Shown piece by piece: positions 34,756 through 44,082 of a stretch of 64,000 nt of DNA. The DNA comes from Streptomyces sp. SN-593 (lineage in GTDB: Bacteria; Actinomycetota; Actinomycetes; Streptomycetales; Streptomycetaceae): contig NZ_AP018365.1 of the NCBI RefSeq assembly GCF_016756395.1, positions 3,137,001-3,201,000 of the forward strand, in the 5' to 3' direction. Under the pieces are notes generated by a model that saw only the letters and a program-made list of their open reading frames with translations, did not search any database and had not been told where the DNA came from. The stretch's first letter is position 1, and each line of letters opens with the position of its first letter. The position numbers and the translations under genes are program-made.

Positions 34756-35086
34756 GTGGGTGCTCCTGCGTTCGTCGGGCAGCGGACGGCGGGCGGACTG
34801 CTGCTCGACGTCCGCCGCCGCGCGGGCACCGGTCGGATGTCCGCGCGCCCGCCCCTCGGCGAACACCCTGTGAGCGTATCGGCCGCGACCGGCGGCCGTC
34901 CCCTGCTCTCCCCCGACCTGTGGACAACTATTTCGACCCCTCCGGTTCCGCCCTGCGGCCGGGAGCGTGCGGAGGTGCCGGCGAAGCCCGTCAGGCGGGG
35001 CCGGCGGCGCGCGGGGGCGGCGCCGGCACAGCGTCGTCCCGTATCTTTTCCGGCAGACCCGACCCCGCTTCCGCTGGAGGACGAGC
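34756..35086. other. 331-bp divergent intergenic region with one DnaA-box-like site
   Basis: Contains TGTGGACAA at 34919-34927 (reverse complement of the Streptomyces DnaA box TTGTCCACA) and GTATCTTTTCCGG near 35041 as a possible -10 region for the DUF2079 gene. No gene is seen. Confidence 0.4.
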
Positions 35087-36784
35087 ATGGACAGGGCCGA
35101 GGCCGTCATCCCGGCGCAGGAGGCCGACTCCGCGCCGGGCACCGGGGCGGCACGGGCCGCCGGCGGCATCGAGGGGCTGCGGCTGCGCATGTCCGGCGGC
35201 GGTGCGGACCCCTACCTGCTGGCGGTCGTCTTCTTCGCGGCCTACACGGCGCTGTCGGTGACCCGCTACCGGCAACTGCTGACCATGTCGTGGGACCTGG
35301 GCATCTTCGAGCAGGCGATCAAGTCCTACGCCCACCTGCACGCGCCGGTCGCCGACCTCAAGGGGCCCGGCTTCAACATCCTCGGCGACCACTTCAGCCC
35401 GATCACCGCCCTGGTCGCGCCCTTCTACCGGGTCTTCCCGACCCCGGTGACGCTGCTGGTCGCGCAGGCGCTGCTGTTCGCGGTGTCGGTGGTCCCGGTG
35501 ACCCGGGTGGCCGGGCTGCTGCTCGGACGCGGGCGCGGACTCGCGATCGGGGTGGCGTACGCGCTGTCGTGGGGGGTGCAGAAGGCCGTCCAGTTCGACT
35601 TCCACGAGATCGCCTTCGCGATGCCGCTGCTGGCGTTCTCCCTGGAGGCGGTGCTGCGGCGGCGGTGGGCGGCGGCGATGTGGTGGGCGGTGCCGCTGGT
35701 CTTCGTCAAGGAGGACATGGGGGTGACCGCCGCGGCGATCGGCCTGATCGTGTGGTGGCGCACCCGGCAGGAGCCGGACCCGGCAGGCGGCGGTGCGGCG
35801 GCCGTCGCGCCCGGGCCGGAGGCGGCGGAGTCCGCGGGGTCCGCGGAGCGCGCCGGGGGGACGCCCGCGGCGGCGCAGGGCCTCGGCCCCGGCGCGGACG
35901 GAGCCGCCGACCGGGACGGCGCGGACGCCCCGGACGAGGACCCCGACGGCCACGGGGGCCACGGAGGCCACGGGCCGTACGGCGGGCGGACCGCGGACGC
36001 GCTGCGCTTCGGCCCCTGGGCGCTGGGCCTGGCCGGCTTCGGGGTCCTCATGTCCGCGCTCGCCTTCGCCGTGATCATCCCGGCGTTCAACACCACCGGC
36101 GGCTACGACTACTGGAACAAGCTGAACGGGAACGGCGCCCCGATGCCCGGGCACATCCCGTTCGACACCGCGCTGCACACCCTGCTGTGGATCCTGCTGC
36201 CCACCTCCGGGCTGCTCGCGCTGCGCTCCCCGCTGATCCTGGCCGCGCTGCCCACCATCGGCTGGCGGTTCGTCTCCCACGACGACCACTACTGGGGCAC
36301 CGACTGGCACTACAGCGCCGTACTGATGCCGGTGGTGATGCTCGCCCTGGTGGACGCCGCCGCGTCCTGCCGGCGCAGCCCGCGCCCCTGGCTGCGCTCC
36401 TACGCCTCCGGCCTGCCGGCGGCCGCCGCGGGCGCCGCCCTGGCGCTGACGATGACCCTCCCGCTGGCGGCGCTCGACCACTCGGCCACCTACAAGGTCG
36501 ACGCCCGCACCAAGGCGATCGAGCACACCCTCGACCAGATCCCCGACGGGGCCACCGTGGAGGCCAACGTCGGCCCGATCAGCCACCTGGTGCACCGCAC
36601 CACCGTGTACTGGGTGGGCGACACCGAGGGCGTCACCCCGCAGTACATCGCGCTGGACAACACCTCCGGCTGGGCCGGCGACCCGCTGACGTACGCCAAG
36701 CAGTTGCACCCGGCCGCGACCTACACCCTGGTCGCGGAGAACCAGGGCTACGTGGTGCTGGGGCTGGCCGCCGGCACGAAGTAG
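35087..36784 (+). CDS. DUF2079 polytopic membrane protein
   Basis: 565 residues from an ATG with GGAGG upstream. About eight to ten TM helices begin at residue 42 (PYLLAVVFFAAYTALSV). Family features are TMSWDLGIFEQAIKSYAH, NILGDHFSPITALVAPFYRVFPTP, FDFHEIAFAMPLLAFSLEAVLRRRW and FVKEDMGVTAAAIGL. The fold resembles GT-C glycosyltransferases, and the conserved Asp/His residues at the outer face fit a lipid-linked sugar transferase. An acidic, Gly/Ala-rich insert (about 225-310) separates the two membrane halves. The substrate is unknown. It converges on mfd. Confidence 0.85.
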   Translation: MDRAEAVIPAQEADSAPGTGAARAAGGIEGLRLRMSGGGADPYLLAVVFFAAYTALSVTRYRQLLTMSWDLGIFEQAIKSYAHLHAPVADLKGPGFNILGDHFSPITALVAPFYRVFPTPVTLLVAQALLFAVSVVPVTRVAGLLLGRGRGLAIGVAYALSWGVQKAVQFDFHEIAFAMPLLAFSLEAVLRRRWAAAMWWAVPLVFVKEDMGVTAAAIGLIVWWRTRQEPDPAGGGAAAVAPGPEAAESAGSAERAGGTPAAAQGLGPGADGAADRDGADAPDEDPDGHGGHGGHGPYGGRTADALRFGPWALGLAGFGVLMSALAFAVIIPAFNTTGGYDYWNKLNGNGAPMPGHIPFDTALHTLLWILLPTSGLLALRSPLILAALPTIGWRFVSHDDHYWGTDWHYSAVLMPVVMLALVDAAASCRRSPRPWLRSYASGLPAAAAGAALALTMTLPLAALDHSATYKVDARTKAIEHTLDQIPDGATVEANVGPISHLVHRTTVYWVGDTEGVTPQYIALDNTSGWAGDPLTYAKQLHPAATYTLVAENQGYVVLGLAAGTK

Positions 36785-36858
36785 CCGCCCGCGGCCGGGG
36801 CCCGGCGGACGCCCGGCCGCCAGGACAGCGGACCGCCGGGCGCCCGGGACGCCACGGG

Positions 36859-36894
36859 CGCCCGGTTGCCGGGAGCGGTCCCGGCAACCGGGCG
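36859..36894. terminator. Bidirectional terminator between the DUF2079 gene and mfd
   Basis: Perfect 16-bp stem (36859-36874 with 36879-36894) and loop GCGG, in the 121-bp gap between two convergent genes. It serves both. Confidence 0.85.
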
Positions 36895-36905
36895 CACCGC
36901 GCGGC

Positions 36906-39900
36906 TCAGTTGTCGAGCACCGTGGTCAGGAACTCCGCGGTCCACTGGAGCAGTTCGCGGCCCACCACCGGCTTCCCGCCGATCCGCGCGGTCGCCGGGC
37001 GCGGCACCAGCACCTGCTTGGTGGCGTGCCGGACCACCGAGCGCGGGTAGACGCGGGCGAGCCGCAGCTCCTGGGACTCGCGCAGCTCCACCGGCCCGAA
37101 GCGGACGTTGCCGCCCTGGAGGGTGATGTCGCCGACGCCCACCTTGCGGGCGAGTATCCGCAGCGCGGCGACCAGCAGCAGGTTCTCCACCGGCTCGGGC
37201 AGTTTGCCGTACCGGTCGACCAGTTCCTCGCGCACCGCCGCGATGTCCTCCTCGCTGGTGGCGGCGGCGATCGACCGGTACGCCTGGAGCCGCAGCCGCT
37301 CGCCCGGCGCGTAGTCGTGCGGGACGTGCGCGTCGACCGGCAGCTCGATCTTCACCTCCAGCAGCTCCTCCTCCGCCTCGCCGCCGTTCTCCAGCGCGTT
37401 GCGGTAGTCCGCGACCGCCTCGCCGACCATCCGCACGTACAGGTCGAAGCCGACGCCGGCGATGTGGCCGGACTGCTCGCCGCCGAGCAGGTTGCCCGCG
37501 CCGCGGATCTCCAGGTCCTTCATCGCCACGTACATGCCCGCGCCCATCTCGGTGTGCTGGGCGATGGTGGCCAGCCGCTCGTGCGCGGTCTCGGTGAGCG
37601 GCTTCTCCGGCGGGTACAGGAAGTACGCGTAGCCGCGTTCCCGGGAGCGCCCCACCCGGCCGCGCAACTGGTGGAGCTGGGACAGGCCGAAGGTGTCGCC
37701 GCGCTCGACGATGAGGGTGTTGGCGTTGGCGATGTCGATGCCGGACTCCACGATCGTGGTGGACACCAGGACGTCGAACCGCTTCTCCCAGAAGTCGACC
37801 ACCACCTGTTCCAACTGCGACTCCCCCATCTGCCCGTGCGCGGTGGCGATGCGCGCCTCCGGGACGATCGCGCGCAGCCGCGCCGCCGCCCGGTCGATCG
37901 ACTCCACCCGGTTGTGGATGTAGAAGACCTGGCCCTCGCGCAGCAGTTCACGGCGGATGGCGGCGCCGATCTGCTTGTCCTCGTACGGACCGACGAAGGT
38001 GAGCACCGGGTGCCGCTCCTCGGGCGGGGTGGTGATCGTGGACATCTCGCGGATGCCGGTGACCGCCATCTCCAGGGTGCGCGGGATCGGCGTCGCGGAC
38101 ATGGTGAGCACGTCGACGTTGGCCCGCAGCTTCTTGAGCTGCTCCTTGTGCTCGACGCCGAACCGCTGCTCCTCGTCCACGATGACCAGGCCGAGGTCCT
38201 TGAACTTCGTCTCCGACGAGAACAGCCGGTGGGTGCCGATCACCAGGTCGACGCTGCCGTCCCGCAGCCCCTCCAGCACCGCCTTCGCCTCGGTGTCGCT
38301 CTGGAAGCGGGACAGGGCGCGGACGTTCACCGGGAACTGGGAGTACCGCTCGGCGAAGGTGCCCATGTGCTGCTGCACCAGCAGGGTGGTCGGCACCAGG
38401 ACCGCCACCTGCTTGCCGTCCTGCACCGCCTTGAACGCGGCGCGCACCGCGATCTCGGTCTTGCCGTACCCGACGTCGCCGCAGATCAGCCGGTCCATCG
38501 GCACGGACTTCTCCATGTCCGACTTGACCTCGGCGATGGTGGTGAGCTGGTCGGGCGTCTCCGCGTACGGGAAGGCGTCCTCCAGCTCGCGCTGCCAGGG
38601 CGTGTCGGGGCCGAACGTGTGGCCGGGGGCGGCCATGCGCGCGGAGTACAGCCGGATCAGGTCGGCGGCGATCTCCTTGACCGCCTTCTTCGCCCGCGCC
38701 TTGGTCTTCGTCCAGTCCGCGCCGCCCAGCCGGTGCAGCGAGGGGGCCTCGCCCCCCACGTACTTGGTGACCTGTTCGAGCTGGTCGGTGGGGACGAAGA
38801 GCCGGTCGCCCGGCTGGCCGCGCTTGGCTGGGGCGTACTCCACGACCAGGTACTCGCGGGTGGCGCCCTGGACGGTGCGCTGCACCATCTCCACGTAGCG
38901 GCCGACGCCGTGCTGCTCGTGCACGATGTAGTCGCCGCCGGTGAGGGTGAGCGGGTCGATGGTCTTGCGGCGGCGCGAGGGCATCCGCCCCATGTCCTTG
39001 GCGGTGGACCGCTGCCCGGACAGGTCGGTCTCGGTGAGCACCGCGACCTTGAGCGCGGCGTCCACGAAGCCGTGCTCCAGCGACCCGGTCGCCACGTGCA
39101 CCACCGAGGGCGCGAGCTGCTCCGGTCCGGCCAGCTCCGGGTCCAGCCGGGCCGCGATGCCCTCGCCGCCCAGCACCTCCACCAGCCGCGCGGCCGGTCC
39201 GTGGCCCTCCGTGACGTAGACCGCGCGCCAGCCGTCGGCCAGCCAGCCCTTGGTGTCGGCGAGCGCGCGGGCGGTGTCCCCGCGGTACAGCTCGGGCGCG
39301 TGCATGCCCAGCCGCAGGGTGTCGCCGAACTCCAGCTCGGGCCCCTGCGTCGGGCGGTCGTCGTACGGCCCGGCGGGCGCGGCGCCCTGCTCGTCGGCGG
39401 CGAACGGGCTCACCGACCACCACGGGGTGCCCAGCGTGCGGGCGTGCTCCCGGACGTCGGCGATGGACCACAGGGAGGCGGCGCCCAGGTCGATCGGCGC
39501 CGCTCCCCCGCCCGCCGAGGCCGCCCAGGACGCCTCCAGGAACTCCCGGGAGGTCGCCACCAGGTCCGCCGCGCGGGTCCGGACCCGCTCCGGGTCGCAG
39601 ACCACCGCCGTCGAACCGGCCGGCAGCACGTCCAGCAGCAGTTCCATGTCGTCGACCAGCACCGGGGCCAGCGACTCCATGCCCTCGACCGCGATGCCCT
39701 CGGCGATCCTGCCGAGCAGTTCCTCCAGCTCGGGGTGCTCGGCGGCAAGCGCCGCCGCCCGCTCCCTGACCTGGGCGGTGAGCAGCAGCTCGCGGCAGGG
39801 CGGCGCCCACAGTCCGTGCTCGGCCACTTCCAGGGAGCGCTGGTCGGCGACCTTGAAGTAACGGATCTCCTCGACCTCGTCGCCCCAGAACTCCACCCGC

Positions 39901-40502
39901 AGCGGGTGCTCCTCGGTCGGCGGGAAGACGTCGAGGATGCCGCCGCGCACCGCGAACTCGCCGCGCTTCTCGACCAGCTCCACCCGGGCGTACGCGGCCG
40001 CCGCGAGGGCGTCGACCACCGTGTCCAGGTCCGCGCTGCCGCCCCTGCGCAGGGAGACCGGCTCCAGGTCGCCGAGCCCCTTGACCTGCGGCTGGAGCAC
40101 CGACCTGATCGGCGCGACCACCACCTGGACCGGGCCGGCCGCCACGTCGCCGGCGTGCGGGTGCGCCAGCCGGCGCAGCACCGCCAGCCGCCGGCCCACG
40201 GTGTCGCTGCGCGGCGACAGCCGCTCGTGCGGCAGCGTCTCCCACGAGGGGTACTCCACCACCGCGTCCGGCGGCAGCAGCGAGCGCAGCGCCGCCGTCA
40301 GGTCCTCGGCCTCGCGGCCGGTGGCGGTGACCGCCAGGACCGTGCGGCGCGCGCGGGCGGCCAGCGCGGCGACCACCAGCGGGCGGGCGGCGGGCGGGCC
40401 GACCAGGTCGACCTGTGGGCGGTTGCCCGCGGCGGCGGACTCGACCGCCTCGGCGAGAGCGGCGTCCTCGACGACGACGTCGACCAGACCGTTCAGACTC
40501 AT
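36906..40502 (-). CDS. mfd: Transcription-repair coupling factor Mfd
   Basis: 1198 residues. The UvrB-like N-terminal region occupies about 30-350. The RNA-polymerase-interacting domain follows near 480-560 (GDYIVHEQHGVGRYVEM). The RecG-like translocase has Walker A GDVGYGKTEIA, DEEQRFG, SATPIPRTLEMA and the QLRGRVGRSRERGYAY motif VI. The C-terminal TRCF domain contains PVDAHVPHDYAPGERLRLQAYR. It displaces RNA polymerase stalled at lesions and recruits UvrA. The ATG (MSLNGLVDVVVED) is the family start; the longer frame is not supported. Confidence 0.96.
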   Translation of the reverse strand: MSLNGLVDVVVEDAALAEAVESAAAGNRPQVDLVGPPAARPLVVAALAARARRTVLAVTATGREAEDLTAALRSLLPPDAVVEYPSWETLPHERLSPRSDTVGRRLAVLRRLAHPHAGDVAAGPVQVVVAPIRSVLQPQVKGLGDLEPVSLRRGGSADLDTVVDALAAAAYARVELVEKRGEFAVRGGILDVFPPTEEHPLRVEFWGDEVEEIRYFKVADQRSLEVAEHGLWAPPCRELLLTAQVRERAAALAAEHPELEELLGRIAEGIAVEGMESLAPVLVDDMELLLDVLPAGSTAVVCDPERVRTRAADLVATSREFLEASWAASAGGGAAPIDLGAASLWSIADVREHARTLGTPWWSVSPFAADEQGAAPAGPYDDRPTQGPELEFGDTLRLGMHAPELYRGDTARALADTKGWLADGWRAVYVTEGHGPAARLVEVLGGEGIAARLDPELAGPEQLAPSVVHVATGSLEHGFVDAALKVAVLTETDLSGQRSTAKDMGRMPSRRRKTIDPLTLTGGDYIVHEQHGVGRYVEMVQRTVQGATREYLVVEYAPAKRGQPGDRLFVPTDQLEQVTKYVGGEAPSLHRLGGADWTKTKARAKKAVKEIAADLIRLYSARMAAPGHTFGPDTPWQRELEDAFPYAETPDQLTTIAEVKSDMEKSVPMDRLICGDVGYGKTEIAVRAAFKAVQDGKQVAVLVPTTLLVQQHMGTFAERYSQFPVNVRALSRFQSDTEAKAVLEGLRDGSVDLVIGTHRLFSSETKFKDLGLVIVDEEQRFGVEHKEQLKKLRANVDVLTMSATPIPRTLEMAVTGIREMSTITTPPEERHPVLTFVGPYEDKQIGAAIRRELLREGQVFYIHNRVESIDRAAARLRAIVPEARIATAHGQMGESQLEQVVVDFWEKRFDVLVSTTIVESGIDIANANTLIVERGDTFGLSQLHQLRGRVGRSRERGYAYFLYPPEKPLTETAHERLATIAQHTEMGAGMYVAMKDLEIRGAGNLLGGEQSGHIAGVGFDLYVRMVGEAVADYRNALENGGEAEEELLEVKIELPVDAHVPHDYAPGERLRLQAYRSIAAATSEEDIAAVREELVDRYGKLPEPVENLLLVAALRILARKVGVGDITLQGGNVRFGPVELRESQELRLARVYPRSVVRHATKQVLVPRPATARIGGKPVVGRELLQWTAEFLTTVLDN

Positions 40503-40710
40503 CAGGGTTCCGTCCCGGAGGTTGAGGCAGAGCAACGCGAAGCGCCCGACACGTCGCACGGGCCGGGGGTCCTTCCAGCGTACGACGTACCGGTGACAGT
40601 CACCGCCGGACCGCCGCTGTGGCCGCTGTGCTGAGGGAGGCGGCTGCTACGTTGCCAGCTCCGGGCCCGGCACACCGGGCGCGGGCAACCGAACACGGTG
40701 GGGAGGGACC

Positions 40711-43700
40711 TTGAGACCGACAGATCAGGGGCGCCGCAGAGGACCGCGGGGGGCATGGACGGCCACGGTGGCCGCGCTGGTCGCCGGCGCGCTGTCCTGG
40801 ACGGGGGCGGCGCAGGCCGCACCGGCCGGCGGTGCGACCGCGGGCGGCACGGCCGCCGGAAGCACGCCGGGCGCCGCGCACGGGACGCTCCAGCAGGACT
40901 TCGCGAGCGCCGCGAAGGAGTTCCACGTGCCCGAGGGCCTGCTCATGGCGGTGGCCTACCACCAGTCGCTGTGGGACACGCACGCCGGGGCGCCGAGCAC
41001 CACCGGCAACTACAACGTCATGGGCCTGACCCATGTGGACACCGCCACGCTGCGGGCCGCGGGCACGGCCCCGGACACCGACCAGCGCGGCGCGGGCGGC
41101 AGCGCCGCACCGCGCGCCACCGCCGCCGCCCCGGCGGCGGCCGGTCCGACCGCCGCCTACCGCACCCTGGACGCGGCCGCGGCGCTGACCGGCACCGCGC
41201 AGGCGCGGCTGCGCACCGACCCGCTGCAGAGCGTGCGCGGCGGCGCCGCGCTGCTCGCGCACTACGAGAAGCAGCTCGCCGGCTCCCTGCCGGCCGACCC
41301 GGGCGCCTGGTACGGCGCGGTGGCGCGCTTCAGCCAGTCCACCGACGCCCAGGGCGCCGGGCAGTACGCGGACCGCGTGTACACCACGCTGCGGGCGGGG
41401 GTCGCGCGCACCACCGCCGACGGCCAGCAGGTCACGCTGGCCGCCGAGCCGTCCGTGGCGCCGCGGACCTCGGCGCTGGCGCGCCTGGGCCTGCCGTCGG
41501 CGACCGCGGAGGCCGCGCGGGAGACCCGGGCGGCCGGCACCGCCGCCACCCCCGCCGCGAACCCGACTCCGGAGTGCCCGTCCGGCCTGACGTGCAACTA
41601 CGTGCCGGCCGCGTACAAGCAGACCGACCCGGACGACAAGTCGAAGTACGGCAGTTACGACCTGGCGAACCGCCCGGCCGACGGCAACACCATCAAGTAC
41701 ATCGTCATCCACGACACGGAGGGCAGCTACAGCAGCGCGCTCGGGATATTCCAGGACCCGGCCCAGTACGCCACCCCGCACTACATCGTGCGCTCGTCCG
41801 ACGGCCTGGTCACCCAGGTCGTGCAGACCAAGAACGTGGCCTGGCACGCCGGCAACTACTACGTCAACACGCACTCGGTCGGCATCGAGCACGAGGGCTT
41901 CGCGATCTCCGGCGCCTCCTGGTACAGCGAGTCGCTGTACGAGTCGTCGGCCGCGCTGGTGCGCTACCTGGCGAACCGGTTCGGGGTGCCGCTGGACCGG
42001 CAGCACATCCTCGGCCACGACGACGTGCCGTCGCCGCAGACCGCCCAGCTCACCAGCATGCACTGGGACCCGGGCCCGTACTGGAACTGGTCGCACTACC
42101 TGGACCTGCTCGGCGCCACCCCCGGTGGCGGCGGCACCCCGGTGGTGGGCGGTGAGATCACCATCGACCCGCCCTTCACCTCGGCGAACGAGCCGGCCGT
42201 CACCGGGTGCAGCCCCGACCCGTGTGCCGCGCAGCCGACCAGCTTCGTCTACCTGCGCACCTCGCCGTCCTCGACGGCCGCGCTGATCGGCGACCCGGTG
42301 CTGGCCGCCGACCACGTCGCCACCGGCACCACGCAGGCGGCCGACCTCACCGACAAGGCGGTCGCCGGGCAGTCCTTCGTGGTGGCGGCCGTCCAGGGCG
42401 ACTGGACGGCGATCTGGTACGGCGGGCAGAAGGCGTGGTTCTACAACCCGGGCGGGCAGTTCGCGGTCGCGAACGGCAACACCGCGCGCCACGTGGTCAC
42501 GCCGGCCGGCAGCAGCGCGGTCCCGGTGTACGGGCGGGCCTACCCGGAGGCGTCGGCGTACCCCTCGGTGATCGCCGACGTGGCGAGCGAGGACACCCAG
42601 ATCGTGGCGCCGCTGGGCTACACGATCCCGGCCGGGCAGTCCTACGTCGCCGACGACCCGGTGAACGCCGACTACTACTACGCCAAGAACATCGACCAGA
42701 GCGCGCCGGGCGACCAGACGCGGGTGGTGGGGACCACCGTCTACTACCCGATCCGGTTCAACCACCGGCTCGGGTACGTCAAGGCGAGCGACGTGACCGC
42801 GACCTCGGCGGCGACCCCGCCGGCCGGGACGTTCACCCCGGCGGGCCCGACCCGGATCATGGACACCCGCAACGGCACCGGGGTCGCCAAGGGCGCGGTC
42901 GGCGCCGGGAAGACGATCAGCCTCCAGGTCGCGGGCAGCGGCGGGGTGCCGGCCGCCGGGGTGACGGCGGTGGTCATGAACGTCACCGCCGTCAGCCCGA
43001 CCACCACCGGGCACCTGATCGTCTACCCCGACGGCACCACCCAGCCGGGCACCTCCAGCCTCAACTACCCCGCCGGCCGCACCATCGCGAACCTGGTCGT
43101 GGTACCGGTGGTCGACGGCAAGGTCGACTTCTACAACTCGGCCGGCAGCGTCGACGTCCTCGCCGACGTCACCGGCTACTACACCTCGTCGACCACCGGG
43201 TCGCGGTTCGACCCGGTCGGCCCCGAGCGGCTGATGGACACGCGTGACGGCACCGGCGGGGTGACCGGTCCGGTGACTGCGGGGCGGACCGTCGCGCTCC
43301 AGGTCACCGGCGGCAGCACCGGCATCCCGGTGGACGGGGTGACGGCCGTGGTCATGAACGTCACCGCGGTCAGCCCCACCGCCACCGGGCACCTGATCGT
43401 CTACCCCGACGGCACCACCCAGCCGGGCACCTCCAGCCTCAACTTCCCGGCGAACACCACCATCCCCAACCTGGTGACGGTGCCGGTGGTCGACGGGAAG
43501 GTCGACTTCTACAACTCGGCCGGCAGCGTCAACATCCTGGCCGACGTCACCGGCTACTACGCGGCGAGCGGCTCGGTGTTCCACTCCACCGGGCCGACCC
43601 GGCTGATGGACACCCGCAACGGCACCGGCGGCGTCAAGGGCGCGGTCGCCGGCGGGAAGACGATCACGCTGCCGCTCACCGGCCACGGCGGGCTGCCCGC

Positions 43701-43938
43701 CGACGGGGTGACGGCGGTGGTCATGAACGTCACCGCGGTCAGCCCGACCACCACCGGCCACGTCATCGTCTACCCCGACGGCACCACCCAGCCGGGCACC
43801 TCCAGCCTCAACTTCCCCGCCGGGCAGACCATCCCCAACCTGGTGGTGGTCCCGGTGACGGACGGCAAGGTGGACTTCTACAACTCGGCCGGCAGCGTCA
43901 ACCTGCTGGCCGACATCACCGGCTACTTCACGTCCTGA
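40711..43938 (+). CDS. Secreted N-acetylmuramoyl-L-alanine amidase with three C-terminal repeats
   Basis: 1075 residues from a TTG with GGGAGG six bases upstream. A signal peptide (about 1-36) ends in GAAQA. A helical, glucosaminidase-like region follows (about 50-230, HVPEGLLMAVAYHQSLWD). The amidase_2 domain spans about 325-470: KYIVIHDTEGSYSSALGIF with the first zinc His, SVGIEHEGF, and SMHWDPGPYWNW with further ligands. An SH3-like region follows (about 500-700), then three repeats of about 120 residues starting near 708, 833 and 957, each with MDTR-GTG, VTAVVMNVTAVSP and YPDGTTQPGTSSLN. It should cleave peptidoglycan stem peptides outside the cell, with the repeats as wall or surface modules. 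Confidence 0.88.
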   Translation: MRPTDQGRRRGPRGAWTATVAALVAGALSWTGAAQAAPAGGATAGGTAAGSTPGAAHGTLQQDFASAAKEFHVPEGLLMAVAYHQSLWDTHAGAPSTTGNYNVMGLTHVDTATLRAAGTAPDTDQRGAGGSAAPRATAAAPAAAGPTAAYRTLDAAAALTGTAQARLRTDPLQSVRGGAALLAHYEKQLAGSLPADPGAWYGAVARFSQSTDAQGAGQYADRVYTTLRAGVARTTADGQQVTLAAEPSVAPRTSALARLGLPSATAEAARETRAAGTAATPAANPTPECPSGLTCNYVPAAYKQTDPDDKSKYGSYDLANRPADGNTIKYIVIHDTEGSYSSALGIFQDPAQYATPHYIVRSSDGLVTQVVQTKNVAWHAGNYYVNTHSVGIEHEGFAISGASWYSESLYESSAALVRYLANRFGVPLDRQHILGHDDVPSPQTAQLTSMHWDPGPYWNWSHYLDLLGATPGGGGTPVVGGEITIDPPFTSANEPAVTGCSPDPCAAQPTSFVYLRTSPSSTAALIGDPVLAADHVATGTTQAADLTDKAVAGQSFVVAAVQGDWTAIWYGGQKAWFYNPGGQFAVANGNTARHVVTPAGSSAVPVYGRAYPEASAYPSVIADVASEDTQIVAPLGYTIPAGQSYVADDPVNADYYYAKNIDQSAPGDQTRVVGTTVYYPIRFNHRLGYVKASDVTATSAATPPAGTFTPAGPTRIMDTRNGTGVAKGAVGAGKTISLQVAGSGGVPAAGVTAVVMNVTAVSPTTTGHLIVYPDGTTQPGTSSLNYPAGRTIANLVVVPVVDGKVDFYNSAGSVDVLADVTGYYTSSTTGSRFDPVGPERLMDTRDGTGGVTGPVTAGRTVALQVTGGSTGIPVDGVTAVVMNVTAVSPTATGHLIVYPDGTTQPGTSSLNFPANTTIPNLVTVPVVDGKVDFYNSAGSVNILADVTGYYAASGSVFHSTGPTRLMDTRNGTGGVKGAVAGGKTITLPLTGHGGLPADGVTAVVMNVTAVSPTTTGHVIVYPDGTTQPGTSSLNFPAGQTIPNLVVVPVTDGKVDFYNSAGSVNLLADITGYFTS
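42832..43935. repeat. Three long direct repeats inside the amidase gene
   Basis: Units of about 370 bp start near 42832, 43207 and 43579. Some 50-60-base blocks are nearly identical between copies, for example those encoding VVMNVTAVSP and YPDGTTQPGTSSLN. Such similarity favours recombination and copy-number change. Confidence 0.8.
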
Positions 43939-43949
43939 CGGCCGGACCG

Positions 43950-44038
43950 CGCACGGCGCCCGCGGTGGGCGCCGTGCGCGGCGCCCACGACACGGCGGCC
44001 CCGGACGCGCGCGGAAGGTTCGCGCGTCCGGGGCCGCC
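43950..44038. terminator. Double hairpin between convergent amidase and ABC-permease genes
   Basis: First stem of 12 bp (43950-43961 with 43967-43978), second of 18 perfect bp (43994-44011 with 44021-44038). The second is followed by CTTTCGCG on the plus strand. Confidence 0.85.
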
Positions 44039-44082
44039 CTTTCGCGTACCGGCCGGGGTGACCCGGCCGGCCGCCCCGCACC

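Noticed and set aside
40600..43761. A 1053-codon antisense frame opposite the amidase gene
   Set aside because: Composition is Arg/Gly/His-rich without domains, while the amidase frame shows signal peptide, catalytic motifs and repeats.
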